DNA from: Halopenitus persicus
GTDB lineage: Archaea; Halobacteriota; Halobacteria; Halobacteriales; Haloferacaceae
Assembly: GCF_002355635.1 (NCBI RefSeq)
Contig: NZ_AP017558.1
Location: 1,054,001-1,118,000 of the forward strand
Direction of reading: 5' to 3'
DNA length: 64,000 nucleotides
The notes below the pieces were generated by a model, which was given only the letters and a program-made list of their open reading frames with translations, was not told the origin of the DNA and made no database searches. A program made the position numbers and the translations under genes. Positions 53,357 through 62,535 of the stretch are shown here, in pieces; within the stretch, counting starts at the first letter, position 1, and every line of letters starts with the position of its first letter.

Positions 53357-53861
53357 CACCGGATCACCGACTGCCTAATATATAAACGCTGTCTCGAGAT
53401 ATCCGACGATTCCCCGGCCCCGGTTCGTCGGCGGCCGAAGCGGTTCATCCGCGTCCGGGAGTTCGATCGCGTTCGAGGTGTCCGCTCGCGGCCACGGACG
53501 ACGTTCGATCGCGACCACGGATCGACGGTGGTTCCACGCGTACGAAGCCGTTTACGTCGGGTGTGAAGCGACGGCCCGCCGATGCGACGCCCCTCGGGAC
53601 GAGTGGCGACGGGCGCCACGGCGGCCGCTCGACGGTGTGTCGCTCGCGATCCTTGGATGGTCCCCCTTCGCCTCCGGCGACGATCCGCCACGTCAGCGAG
53701 CGGTCGAACGCACGCTCGTGGACGCAACCGGAATCGACCGAACCGCGTCGCCGACGGCGGCTCGGGACCGCCGCGATCGAAACTGGATGTAACCACCAGC
53801 AGTTACAATCCTATGTCAACAGCTAACAGGTTAGCGGCCCTATATAACGAACGAGCATTAC
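53357..53861. other. 505-bp stretch with no well-supported gene
   Basis: A GTG-started frame at 53478-53792 (104 residues) is open, but its Arg-rich, basic product is unlike the acidic proteins of this genome, and no promoter is clear. The final 60 bp hold the aor promoter and palindrome. Confidence 0.5.
53822..53847 (+). promoter_or_regulatory. aor promoter: palindrome plus TATA box
   Basis: GCTAAC-AG-GTTAGC (53822-53835) is a perfect 6-bp inverted repeat with 2-bp centre. TATATAA at 53841-53847 follows 5 bp later, and the aor ATG is 14 bp beyond, so the transcript is leaderless. A protein on the palindrome would abut the BRE/TATA. Confidence 0.6.
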
Positions 53862-55793
53862 ATGACAGACTTCGGCGGCTACCGCGACCGAGTGGCACAG
53901 ATCGACCTCTCCGAGTCGGACGTCTCCTATCGAGGGATCGACGACGAGGACGCCGAGAAGTACATCGGCGCACGCGGGCTGGGCGTGAAATACGTCTTCG
54001 AGAAGGGCGCCGACGTCGACCCCGACTCCCCGGAGAACCGGCTCGCGGTCATGACCGGACCGCTCACCGGCACGCAGGCGGTAATGAGCGGCCGGATCGC
54101 GCTGGTGACGAAGTCCCCGCTGACCGGGACCGTCACCGACTCCCACCACGGCGGCTGGTCGGGCGCCCGGCTCAAGTGGGCCGGCCTGGACGGCCTCCTG
54201 CTCGACGGGGCCAGCGACGAGCCCGTCTACCTCTACGTCGAGGACGGCGACGTGGAGGTCCGCGACGCCGGCCATCTGTGGGGGAAGGGCGTCCACGAGA
54301 CGATCGACACGATCGGCGAGGAGGTCGAGGGAACGGTCGGCCGGAACGTCTCCGTGATGGCGATCGGGCCGGGCGGCGAGAACGGCGTCCGGTACGCCTG
54401 CGTCGTCAACGAGGACGACCGCGCCTCCGGGCGCGGCGGCACCGGCTGCGTGATGGGCTCGAAGAACGTCAAGGCGGTCGTGGTCAAATCCGGCACGAAC
54501 ATGCCGACCCCGGCCGACCCCGAGACCTTCCAGGAGGGCCACCAGCAGTCGATGCAGGTCATCCAGGAGTCCGACGTCACCGCGCCCAACGAGGGCGGCC
54601 TCTCGATGTACGGGACGAACGTCCTGATGAACATCACCGAGGAGATGGACGGGCTCCCGACGAAGAACGCGAAGTACACCTCGACGCGTAGCTACGAGGA
54701 CGCCGAGGGCGTCGACATCGACGCCGAGCGCGTCTCCGGGGAGAACGTCCGCGAGAACATCCTCGTCGACGAGCCGACCTGTCACTCCTGCCCGGTCGCC
54801 TGCAAGAAGGAGGTCGAGGTGCAGACGATGCACAAAGGGCAGGACATGAACGTCCGGATGGAGTCCTACGAGTACGAGTCGGCCTTCGCGCTCGGCCCGA
54901 ACTCGGGACACTCCGAGCGCGACGACATCGCCCTCATGATCGACCGGTGTAACGACGTCGGCGTCGACACCATCGAGGTCGGCAACATGATGGCGATGGC
55001 CATGGAGATGTCCGAGCAGGGCAAGCTCGACGACTACGGCACCCTCGAGTGGGGCGACTCCGAGGAGATGGTCGACCTCATCACCGACATCGCGAACCGC
55101 GAGAGCGACCTCGGCGACCTGCTGGCGGAGGGCGCCGAGCGCGTCGCCGACGAGGTCGGCGCACACGACAACAAGCTGTCGGTCAAGGGCCAGACGATCC
55201 CGGCCTACGACCCGCGCTGTATGAAGGGGATGGGCATCGCGTACGCGACCTCGAACCGCGGCGCGTGTCACCTTCGTGGGTACACGCCGGCGGCCGAGAT
55301 CCTCGGCATCCCGGAGAAGGTCGACCCCTACGAGTGGGAGGGGAAGGGCGAACTCACCGCCACCTTCCAGGACCTCCACGCGATCTCGGACTCCTTCGAC
55401 ATCTGCAAGTTCAACGCCTTCGCGGAGGGGATCGAGGAGTACGTGCTCCAGTACAACGGCATCACCGGCCGCGACGTCAGCGAGGACGAGCTGCTGGCCG
55501 CGGGCGAGCGCGTCTACAACCTGGAGCGGTACTACAACAACCTCTCCGGCTTCGACGGCGACGACGACACGCTCCCGAACCGCTTCCTCGACGGGCACCC
55601 GGACGCGATCCCGGGACAGGGCGCCAGCGAGGACGAGCTGTGTGAGCTCGACGAGATGAAGGCCGAGTACTACGAGGTCCGCGGCTGGGTCGACGGCGTC
55701 GTCCCCGAGGAGAAGCTCGAGGAGCTCGAGATCGAGGTCGGGCCCGGCACCGGCGTCACCAGCGGCGAGGGCGCCGCGCCCGCCGACGACTGA
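53862..55793 (+). CDS. aor: Aldehyde ferredoxin oxidoreductase (W/Mo)
   Basis: Oxidises aldehydes to acids with ferredoxin as acceptor, using a bis-pterin tungsten or molybdenum cofactor. The 643-residue product has the N-terminal pterin-binding domain (KYIGARGLGVKYVFEKG, GPLTGTQAVMSGR, SPLTGTVTDSHHGG) and the 4Fe-4S ligands Cys307, Cys310 and Cys314 in CHSCPVAC plus Cys515 in DICKF. GRGGTGCVMGSKNVKAVVV is a family hallmark. The C-terminal 90 residues are Glu/Asp-rich. Several paralogues are usual in haloarchaea; the substrate is unknown. Confidence 0.95.
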   Translation: MTDFGGYRDRVAQIDLSESDVSYRGIDDEDAEKYIGARGLGVKYVFEKGADVDPDSPENRLAVMTGPLTGTQAVMSGRIALVTKSPLTGTVTDSHHGGWSGARLKWAGLDGLLLDGASDEPVYLYVEDGDVEVRDAGHLWGKGVHETIDTIGEEVEGTVGRNVSVMAIGPGGENGVRYACVVNEDDRASGRGGTGCVMGSKNVKAVVVKSGTNMPTPADPETFQEGHQQSMQVIQESDVTAPNEGGLSMYGTNVLMNITEEMDGLPTKNAKYTSTRSYEDAEGVDIDAERVSGENVRENILVDEPTCHSCPVACKKEVEVQTMHKGQDMNVRMESYEYESAFALGPNSGHSERDDIALMIDRCNDVGVDTIEVGNMMAMAMEMSEQGKLDDYGTLEWGDSEEMVDLITDIANRESDLGDLLAEGAERVADEVGAHDNKLSVKGQTIPAYDPRCMKGMGIAYATSNRGACHLRGYTPAAEILGIPEKVDPYEWEGKGELTATFQDLHAISDSFDICKFNAFAEGIEEYVLQYNGITGRDVSEDELLAAGERVYNLERYYNNLSGFDGDDDTLPNRFLDGHPDAIPGQGASEDELCELDEMKAEYYEVRGWVDGVVPEEKLEELEIEVGPGTGVTSGEGAAPADD

Positions 55794-55912
55794 GGCGCCC
55801 CCTCCCCCACGACCGGACACGCCCGAGAGCGAGCGAAGAACGCCCCCCGCCGGATCGTCCGGCACCGCGACCGGCCATCCATCTTTTTGTCGACATCGGC
55901 CGAAGAGCCGGT

Positions 55913-56275
55913 ATGAAACCCCGGATCCCGGTCGCCGTCGGCGCCGCGATCACGACGGCCCTCGTCGTCGCGGGCACGGTGACGGGACTGCTCGAGACCC
56001 GGATCGCCTTCTCGGCGCTGATCGGCCTCCCGGCCGGCGTCCTCGCGGGTGCGATCGTCGCGGCGGCGACGGCACGGGGGTACGGGACCCTCCAGCGACC
56101 GACCAGGGCGGTCCTCGAGGGGATCGCGGCGGTCGGCCCGGCGTTCCTCGCGCTCGCCGCGATCCGATACGCGGTCGCGGCCACCCGCGGCGTCCTCTCG
56201 ACGACGACGGCGATAGCGCTGGCGTTGCTGGTCGGCGTGGCGGTGGCTGCGCTGCGTCGACGATCGACGGCGTGA
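55913..56275 (+). CDS. Four-helix small membrane protein, unknown function
   Basis: A 120-residue protein with about four hydrophobic segments (VAVGAAITTALVVAGTVTG, FSALIGLPAGVLAGAIVAAA, GIAAVGPAFLALAAIRYAVA and TAIALALLVGVAVAALRRR) and almost no loops. It follows aor by 119 bp in the same direction. No family is recognised with confidence. Confidence 0.68.
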   Translation: MKPRIPVAVGAAITTALVVAGTVTGLLETRIAFSALIGLPAGVLAGAIVAAATARGYGTLQRPTRAVLEGIAAVGPAFLALAAIRYAVAATRGVLSTTTAIALALLVGVAVAALRRRSTA

Positions 56276-56317
56276 GCGGCGGAAGAAACGGTCCAGTCCG
56301 CAGCGACCGGCAGCCGC

Positions 56318-56332
56318 GGTGGGGTAGTTTAC
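56318..56332. other. IS-end-like motif at the mscS stop codon
   Basis: GGTGGGGTAGTTTAC is identical over 15 bases to the right end of the tnpB element at 14896-14910. As there, the TTA within it is the complement of a TAA stop, here that of mscS. Confidence 0.6.
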
Positions 56333-57189
56333 GCCTCCGCGACCGTCTCGAGCACCTCGACGCTGCCGGTGAGCTCGCGGTGGACGTAGGGCATGTCGAT
56401 CCCGTCCTCGTCGAACCGCTCCTTGACCGCCTGCACGTACTCCGAGCGGACGCGCACGAAGTCGCTGCGGTCCGGGTCCTCGATCCACCACCGCGACTGG
56501 AGGCCGACCGCCGAGTCGCCCAGCTCGACGAGCCGAACCGAGACGCCGGGGTCGTCGAGGATCTCCTCGTGGGCCCGCGCCTCCTCGAGGATGACGTCGG
56601 TCGCGTGGTCGATGTCGTCGTCGTAGCCGATGCCGAAGACGAACCGCTGGCGGAGCGTCTCGTAGGCGACGGGGTTCGTCACCGCCGTGTTGGCCAGGTC
56701 GCCGTTCGGCACGGTGACGCGCTCGTTGTCGAAGGTCCGGATCCGCGAGACGCGGAGGTCGATGTCCTCGACGCGCCCGCTGTTGCCGTCCCACTCGATC
56801 CAGTCGCCGACCTCGAAGGGTTTGTCCTTCAGGATGAAGATCCCGGCCACGAAGTTCCCGAGGAGGTCCTGCGCGGCGAACCCGACCGCCAGCGCGATCG
56901 CGCTGCCGAAGACCGCGAACGCCGAGAGGAACGCACCGTAGCCCGCGACCGTGAGGCCGATCGCGAGCGCACCGACCCAGACGGCCGCGTTGGTGACGCT
57001 CGTCGCGAGGCTCACGACGGCTCGGTCGAACCCCCTGGCATCGAGTACCCGCCGAACGCCCGGCACGACGACGAACCGCCCGACGAGCAGGGCGAGCAGG
57101 AACCCGACGACGAACGACGCGACCGAGACCCCGATCCCCGCGATGTCGATCGACTCCCGCACCGCATCGACTTGTAGCGTGATACCCAT
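56329..57189 (-). CDS. mscS: Small-conductance mechanosensitive channel MscS
   Basis: A 286-residue channel that opens under membrane tension after osmotic downshock, a strong need for halophiles. Three membrane helices are followed by the pore-lining GSAIALAVGFAAQDLLGNFV and the beta domain FEVGDWIEWDGNSGRVEDI and VTVPNGDLANTAVTN. A C-terminal alpha/beta domain ends EVLETVAEA. ATG 57189 is chosen because upstream sequence is Arg/Pro-rich and non-coding in appearance. Confidence 0.94.
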   Translation of the reverse strand: MGITLQVDAVRESIDIAGIGVSVASFVVGFLLALLVGRFVVVPGVRRVLDARGFDRAVVSLATSVTNAAVWVGALAIGLTVAGYGAFLSAFAVFGSAIALAVGFAAQDLLGNFVAGIFILKDKPFEVGDWIEWDGNSGRVEDIDLRVSRIRTFDNERVTVPNGDLANTAVTNPVAYETLRQRFVFGIGYDDDIDHATDVILEEARAHEEILDDPGVSVRLVELGDSAVGLQSRWWIEDPDRSDFVRVRSEYVQAVKERFDEDGIDMPYVHRELTGSVEVLETVAEA

Positions 57190-57331
57190 CGAAGCCTCGT
57201 TCGGAGGCCGACGGGAAGAAAGTACGGCAGACGGGCGTCGGGCCGGCCACGGAACGCCCCCGGAGAGCCGGCCGGTGCGCCGTGGAGGCGATCGGTTCGA
57301 CTCCGGATGACCGAACACCTCGTCGGTCCGG

Positions 57332-58552
57332 TCACGCCTCCAGCGGCGCCTCGCGGTCGGCGACCCGCCGGAATCGGCGGCCGTGGACGTCGTCCGCCCG
57401 GATCCGGTCGCGGATCGGCGCCGGGAGCCACTCGGCGTCGGAGCCGGGATCGGTCGCGGCGCGCGGCTCCGAGCCGCGCGGCTTCGAGGCGTCACCGCCG
57501 GTCGCGCGCGACGGCGGCGCCGCGGGAACGGCTCCGGACCGCCGGATCCCGTCAGGGAGGTACCGGTCGTGGGTCGGCAACCGCTCGTGGAGGGTCATCC
57601 CGCCGGCGTCGGCCACCGCGCGCAGCTCCTCGAGGCCCGGCCAGGCGTACGCCGGGTTGATGTAGTCCTCGGTGACCGGGGAGACGCCGCCCAGGTCGTC
57701 GATGCCGCAGTCGACCAGCTCGGCGGCGGGCGTCAGGTTCGGGGGCACCTGGACGGACACCTCGGTCGGCAGCGCCGCCCGGGCCATCGCGACGACCCGG
57801 CGCATCGTCTCGACGCTCGGGCGCTCGAAGTCCGACCGCTCGTTGGGGACGACGTTCTGCACGATCACCTCCTGGACGTGCCCGTACCGCTCGTGGAGTT
57901 CGCGGATCGCCAGCAGGCTCTCGGCGCGGTCGCGCCAGTCCTCGCCGATCCCGACCAGGATCCCCGTCGTGAAGGGAACGCCCAGCCGACCGGCCGCCCG
58001 GATCGTGTTGAGCCGCTGTCCCGGCGTCTTCCGCCGCCCGCCGGCGTGGGCATTCACGTCCGCGGTCGTCTCGAGCATCACGCCCATCGAGGCGTTGACG
58101 TCCCGAACGGTCTCGAAGCCCGCCTCGGTGAGATCGCCCGGGTTCGAGTGCGGGAGCAGCCCCTCCTCCAGGGCGATCGTGCACGCCTCCCGGAGGTACT
58201 CGAGGATCGAGTCGTGGCCCCACTCGGCGAGCCGGTCGTGGATCGCGACGTATCGGTCGTCGGGGTCGTCGCCGAAGGTGAACAGCGCCTCGGTGCAGCC
58301 GGCGTCGGCGCCGATCCGGCACTGTTCGCGGATCTCCGCGGGCGTCAGCAGGCTCGCCTCGCCGGGGGCGTCGTAGTAGGTGCAGTACGTACAGGTGTAT
58401 CGGCACGCGGTCGTCAGCGGGAGGAAGACGTTCCGCGAGAACGTGAGCTCGGCGGCGGGCTCGACGTCGGCGGGCGAGACCGCCAGCAGGCGGTCGACCG
58501 TCTCGGGGTCGACGGCGATCTCGACGTCGTAGTCGTCGGCCGCGGGGAACAC
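57332..58552 (-). CDS. cofG: FO synthase subunit CofG
   Basis: Radical-SAM subunit that with CofH makes the deazaflavin FO of coenzyme F420. The cluster motif is CRYTCTYC in PLTTACRYTCTYCTYYD; LEEGLLPHSNPGDL, GVMLETTADVNAH and GILVGIGEDWRDR are family blocks. A GTG at 58552 gives the expected start (MFPAADDYDVEIAV), while the ATG at 58672 lies inside cofC. The last 80 residues form an extension beyond the usual CofG end. It is 34 bp after cofC in the same direction. Confidence 0.93.
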   Translation of the reverse strand: MFPAADDYDVEIAVDPETVDRLLAVSPADVEPAAELTFSRNVFLPLTTACRYTCTYCTYYDAPGEASLLTPAEIREQCRIGADAGCTEALFTFGDDPDDRYVAIHDRLAEWGHDSILEYLREACTIALEEGLLPHSNPGDLTEAGFETVRDVNASMGVMLETTADVNAHAGGRRKTPGQRLNTIRAAGRLGVPFTTGILVGIGEDWRDRAESLLAIRELHERYGHVQEVIVQNVVPNERSDFERPSVETMRRVVAMARAALPTEVSVQVPPNLTPAAELVDCGIDDLGGVSPVTEDYINPAYAWPGLEELRAVADAGGMTLHERLPTHDRYLPDGIRRSGAVPAAPPSRATGGDASKPRGSEPRAATDPGSDAEWLPAPIRDRIRADDVHGRRFRRVADREAPLEA

Positions 58553-58586
58553 GACTGAGGCTCGTGGGCCGACCCTCAAAAGGATA

Positions 58587-59303
58587 TCACTCGGCGGTCG
58601 TCCGTTCGACCGCGACGCGTCCGTCCGCGGTCCGGAGTTCGAATCCGGTCCGCTCCAGCCAGAGCCGCGCATCCCCGGTGCCGTGGAGGAGGACCTCCGC
58701 GAGGTCGGCGGGCTCGTCGACGTCGGTCGCGAGCCGATAGGAGTCGATCTCGGTCACCGAGGCGTCGATCGATCGCGCGGCTCGCCGATGATCCCGAACC
58801 GAGGCGCCGTGGTAGTCGACGCGAAACGCCGGGTCGCAGACGACGAGCGCGTTCGTCCCTCCGCCCCGTCCCGGCGCGATCACGACGTCACCCGACGCGT
58901 CGAACAGCCGCTCCAACGATCGCGGCGTGGCAACCGCCAGATCGCTCATCACGACCGCGACCGCGTCCGTGTGTGCGTGTGCACTTCCGGACTCGGCCGC
59001 CGGCGCGTGCTCGTCCGCCGGCGCGTCATCCGCGAGCGCGTCGGCGATCGCATCGGAGACGGCCGGCGTCAACGGGCGGTCGTCGACGCGGACCGCGGCG
59101 TTCGCCGCGCGGGCGGTCCCGACTCGATCGGCGAGATCGATCGGTCGGTCCGCGAGGACGGTCGGCTCCCCGCCCGCCTCGACGACCGCACGAAGCACGT
59201 CGCCGAGCATCGCGTCCGCGAAGGCGCGTCGCTCGGCGGGCGTAAGCACGTCCGATAACCGGGTCTTCGGGCGATCGGCGGCGAACGGAACGAGAACGTC
59301 CAT
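58587..59303 (-). CDS. cofC: 2-phospho-L-lactate guanylyltransferase CofC
   Basis: Activates 2-phospholactate (or phosphoenolpyruvate) with GTP for F420 synthesis. The 238-residue nucleotidyltransferase starts MDVLVPFAADRPKTRLSDVL, the family N-terminus, and has VVMSDLAVATPRSLERLF and APGRGGGTNALVV. A His/Asp/Ala-rich loop at about 92-112 is a local insert. It lies between cetZ (25 bp) and cofG (34 bp). Confidence 0.92.
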   Translation of the reverse strand: MDVLVPFAADRPKTRLSDVLTPAERRAFADAMLGDVLRAVVEAGGEPTVLADRPIDLADRVGTARAANAAVRVDDRPLTPAVSDAIADALADDAPADEHAPAAESGSAHAHTDAVAVVMSDLAVATPRSLERLFDASGDVVIAPGRGGGTNALVVCDPAFRVDYHGASVRDHRRAARSIDASVTEIDSYRLATDVDEPADLAEVLLHGTGDARLWLERTGFELRTADGRVAVERTTAE

Positions 59304-59328
59304 CGGGACTGCCGGGGAGGGCCCCGGC

Positions 59329-60507
59329 TTAGAACAGCGATTCGAGCTCGTCCTCGTCGTCGTCGACGAGCGATTCGAGGTTTTCCTCGCTCTCCTCGCG
59401 GATCTCCTCGAGGTTGTCCTGGGCCTCGATGGCGACCTGCTGGAGCTCCTTGATCCGGGGAACGTTCGTGACGCCGGCCAGGAGGATCACGGACGCGACG
59501 AACCCGGAGCCGCGGTAGGGGTAGTCGCCGCCCCGGACCTCCATCGAGCCGGTCTGCTCCTCGAGCCACTTGCGACCGCGCTCGATCCCCTTGCGGTTGA
59601 GGTACTCCGGCGGCCCCGCGAGCACGAGCAGGGCGCGTTCGGACCCCTCGATCTCACAGGGGAGCGTCAGGCGGCCCAGCGCGGCCTTGCGGACCAGGCT
59701 GGTGATGCGGTTCGTGGTGTGGGCGGTGTCGAGCTCGTCGTTCTCCTCGCCGTTGCGGAGCCGCGACAGGAGCCCGCCGGAGGACGTCTCCTCGACCTCC
59801 TCCTCGGCGTAGCCGACCGTCGAGACGCCGCCGCCGGAGAGGGTGTTGATGATCTCCGAGGAGTCGACGACGCTCTCGGCGACCTCCTGTCCCTGCTTGA
59901 CCTCGCCGGCGCCGAAGAGGATCCCGAACCGCCGAACGATCTCCTCGTTGATCTGCTCGTAGCCGCCCTGCACCGACTCGCCCGTCTTTCGCCAGGCGTC
60001 GTTGTCGAACACGAGCAGGTTGTCGACCTCGCGGACGAACGTCTGGAACGACCGGGCCGCGTTCAGGGTGTAGATGCCCCCCTCGTCGCTGCCCGGCAGG
60101 ATGCCGAGCCCGTAGACCGGCTCGGTGTAGATGCGCTTGAGGTGCTTCGCGAGCACCGGCGCGCCGCCGGATCCGGTTCCCCCGCCGAGGCCGGCGACGA
60201 CGAGGAACGCATCGACCTCGTGGACCGGGATCGAATCGATCGCGCCCTGTACCTCGTCGATGTCCTCCTCGGCGATCTCCGCGCCGAGCTCGTTGTCCGC
60301 GCCCACGCCGTGCCCCTTGACGCGGGACTGCCCGATCAGGACGCGCTGGCTCTCCGGGATGTGTTCGAGCCCCATCAGATCGGCTTTGGCCGTGTTCACC
60401 GCCGCGGCCGCCCGCACGATCTCCGAGCCGGTCCGTTTGTCGTACTCGAGAAACTTGTCGACGACTTTTCCCCCCGCCTGTCCGAAGCCGATCATTGCCA
60501 GTTTCAT
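59329..60507 (-). CDS. cetZ: Tubulin/FtsZ-like GTPase CetZ
   Basis: A cytoskeletal GTPase of the archaeal CetZ family, linked in haloarchaea to cell shape and motility. The 392-residue product starts MKLAMIGFGQAGGKVVDKFL and has the tubulin signature GLGGGTGSGGAP plus NTAKADLMGLEHIP. The C-terminus is acidic (DDDEDELESLF), like a tubulin tail. TTATATTTG on the minus strand at about 60549-60557 is a likely TATA box. It appears to head a run with cofC and cofG. Confidence 0.95.
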   Translation of the reverse strand: MKLAMIGFGQAGGKVVDKFLEYDKRTGSEIVRAAAAVNTAKADLMGLEHIPESQRVLIGQSRVKGHGVGADNELGAEIAEEDIDEVQGAIDSIPVHEVDAFLVVAGLGGGTGSGGAPVLAKHLKRIYTEPVYGLGILPGSDEGGIYTLNAARSFQTFVREVDNLLVFDNDAWRKTGESVQGGYEQINEEIVRRFGILFGAGEVKQGQEVAESVVDSSEIINTLSGGGVSTVGYAEEEVEETSSGGLLSRLRNGEENDELDTAHTTNRITSLVRKAALGRLTLPCEIEGSERALLVLAGPPEYLNRKGIERGRKWLEEQTGSMEVRGGDYPYRGSGFVASVILLAGVTNVPRIKELQQVAIEAQDNLEEIREESEENLESLVDDDEDELESLF

Positions 60508-60852
60508 GGAATCCCCAGTCCGTCTTTGCAAAAACCACAGACGGATAGCAAATATAAGCCTTGTGATGGTGGAGATCCGCTGGACGGCGGGAAACGCCCG
60601 AAAATTGGGTTTTTGAGGCGTAATACTCCCAATATCGGATCGAAGAACTGGAGGCGGTCGGTCGGCGTCTGTGCCGGGAGGCCTATATATGGTCCGTGAT
60701 CGCACGGGGCTCGATCGGTCGGAGACGGGAGGTCCGAGGCGGCGCCCGACGAACGCACGGTCGGAGGCCGGAAACCCCCTCACATCCGTGCCCGAAATGA
60801 CGTTTCACAGTCATATGCGTGGACGGATACGTCCACGAACGTCGAGGGCCCC
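60508..60852. other. 345-bp intergenic region with cetZ promoter and hairpin
   Basis: No gene is supported. The left end holds the cetZ promoter. CTATATATGG at about 60683-60692 is a further TATA-like block of unknown use. A perfect hairpin lies at 60818-60837. Confidence 0.5.
60818..60837. terminator. Perfect hairpin CGTGGACG-GATA-CGTCCACG
   Basis: Eight-bp arms with a 4-nt loop, 15 bp after the stop of the leftward NDUFA9-like gene. It may mark that gene's 3' end. There is no strong T-run, so an operator role cannot be excluded. Confidence 0.4.
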
Positions 60853-61758
60853 TCAGATCCCGAGATACTCCTCGAAGGTCGTGAGGCTCTCGACGGAGAC
60901 CTCGAACGCGTCGATGTCGTTCCCGTCGGTCGTGTTGTCGAACGTCAGCGACCGGTACTGATCGGCTCCCATCGGGAAGCCGGGCACGACGCTCAATCCG
61001 GTGAGGCCGACCCGTGCGAGCGCCATCGGCAGGGAAACGATCGTGATCGACCGTCCCTCGGACTCGTAAACCAGTTCGGTGATCTCCCGGAGCGTGAGCT
61101 TTTCCGGGCCGGCGAGCTCGTAGGTCTCGCCGGCGTGGGCGTCCTCGGTCACCGCGTCGGCCAGCATCGGAACCAGGTCCTCGACGTGGATGGGTTGGAA
61201 CCGCGTCTTCCGGCCCCCGCCGGGGAGCGGATACACCGGGAGGCCGGGTGCGAACCAGGACTTCAGCCGCTTCGTGAAGGAGACGAACTCCCCGCCGTCG
61301 CCGAAGACGACCGAGGGGCGGATGATCGTCTCCTCGACGTCGGCCGCCGCCACGAGCCGCTCGGCGGCACCCTTCGCCCGGATGTAGTGGGTGGCACCGT
61401 CGGGGTCAGCCCCGAGGGCGCTCAGCTGCAGGAACCGGTCGACCCCGCCGTCGACCGCCGCCTCGAGGAGGTTCTCCGTCCCGCCGCGGTGGACCTCGTC
61501 GTGGCGTTCGTTCCCGCCGGAGGGCTCGAACAGCGGCGAGAGCGCGACGAGGTTGACGACGGCGTCGTGTCCCGCGACCGTGTCGTCGATCGAGTCGGCC
61601 GCGGTGACGTCGCCGACGGCCGTCTCGATCGCGTCCACCCCGTCGAACTCCTCCGAGGGCGACCGCGAGAGCGCGGTCACCTCGTGACCCCGGTCGGCCA
61701 GTTCACGACACAGGTACGACCCGATGAAACCGGTTCCGCCGGCGACCAGGATATCCAT
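60853..61758 (-). CDS. NDUFA9-like NAD(P)-binding oxidoreductase (atypical SDR)
   Basis: A 301-residue Rossmann protein of the extended/atypical SDR group, close to complex I NDUFA9-like proteins. It has the cofactor motif ILVAGGTGFIGSYLCRELA, FLQLSALGADPDGATHYIRA and RPSVVFGDGGEFVSF. The usual YxxxK pair appears as HYIRAKGAAE. The substrate is unknown; epimerase or reductase activity is possible. ATG 61758 is chosen. Confidence 0.87.
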   Translation of the reverse strand: MDILVAGGTGFIGSYLCRELADRGHEVTALSRSPSEEFDGVDAIETAVGDVTAADSIDDTVAGHDAVVNLVALSPLFEPSGGNERHDEVHRGGTENLLEAAVDGGVDRFLQLSALGADPDGATHYIRAKGAAERLVAAADVEETIIRPSVVFGDGGEFVSFTKRLKSWFAPGLPVYPLPGGGRKTRFQPIHVEDLVPMLADAVTEDAHAGETYELAGPEKLTLREITELVYESEGRSITIVSLPMALARVGLTGLSVVPGFPMGADQYRSLTFDNTTDGNDIDAFEVSVESLTTFEEYLGI

Positions 61759-61890
61759 ACCCGTCCTTGAGGGAGAATCCACCTAAAACTACCGCGGGGA
61801 CGGACGTTCGGTCGCCATCATCGGGACGGCCCGTCCGTCGGCCGGGGGCGTATCCTGGCCGTTTATTTGGGCGGCCGCCGCAGCGGGAGT

Positions 61891-62472
61891 ATGCTCCTCA
61901 CGCTCGAGGGCCTCGACGGCAGCGGAAAGACCACCGTCTGGGAGGCCCTCCGCGCCGACCGACCCGACGCGGTGTTCACCCGCGAGCCGACCGACAGCTG
62001 GTACGGCGACGCCGTCTACCGGTCGATCGCCGACGACGACGCCGATCCGCTGGCCGAGCTGTTCTTATATACCGCCGACCACGCGAACCACCTCTCGAGC
62101 ACGATCGAGCCCGCGCTCGCGGCCGGCGAGGTCGTCGTCTCGGACCGATACTGCGACTCGCGGTACGCCTACCAGGCCGCGACCCTGGCCGACTCCCGGA
62201 TCGACCGGCCGCTCGAGTACGTGCGGGGGATCCATCGGCCGTTCACCCGCGAACCCGACGTCACCGTCTACCTCGATCTCGACGCGGAGACGGCGGCCGA
62301 CCGGGCGGGTTCGACGAACAAGTTCGAGCGTCGCGAGTATCTCGCGCGGGTCAGGGCCAACTACGAGCGGCTGATCGAGTCAGATCCCGATCGGTTCGTC
62401 CGGGTCGACGCCACGCAGCCGCCCGCGGCGGTCCTCGAGCGCGTGGAGTCGATACTCGAGGAGCGAACGTGA
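61891..62472 (+). CDS. tmk: Thymidylate kinase
   Basis: Phosphorylates dTMP to dTDP. The 193-residue product has P-loop [16 protein letters not shown], the TREPTD motif that binds the base, the DRY-like [15 protein letters not shown] and [17 protein letters not shown] 61891 gives the family start [10 protein letters not shown]; the upstream in-frame start adds eight Arg/Gly-rich residues. The stop codon lies in a 29-bp tandem duplication. Confidence 0.95.
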   Translation: MLLTLEGLDGSGKTTVWEALRADRPDAVFTREPTDSWYGDAVYRSIADDDADPLAELFLYTADHANHLSSTIEPALAAGEVVVSDRYCDSRYAYQAATLADSRIDRPLEYVRGIHRPFTREPDVTVYLDLDAETAADRAGSTNKFERREYLARVRANYERLIESDPDRFVRVDATQPPAAVLERVESILEERT

Positions 62473-62511
62473 CCGTCATCGAGGTCCGCAAGCGAACGTG
62501 ACCGTCATCGA
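62463..62511 (+). repeat. 29-bp tandem duplication over the tmk stop codon
   Basis: GCGAACGTGACCGTCATCGA occurs at 62463 and again at 62492. The first copy contains the TGA of tmk. Confidence 0.88.
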
Positions 62512-62535
62512 CGGCCGAGCCGACCGACTGGGACC

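Noticed and set aside
53478-53792. GTG-started 104-codon frame before aor
   Set aside because: Basic Arg-rich product, no promoter or family resemblance; kept only as a note in the geneless stretch.
58927-60699. Open frame of 590 codons antisense to cofC and cetZ
   Set aside because: Same GC artefact; it crosses two real genes and the intergenic gap.
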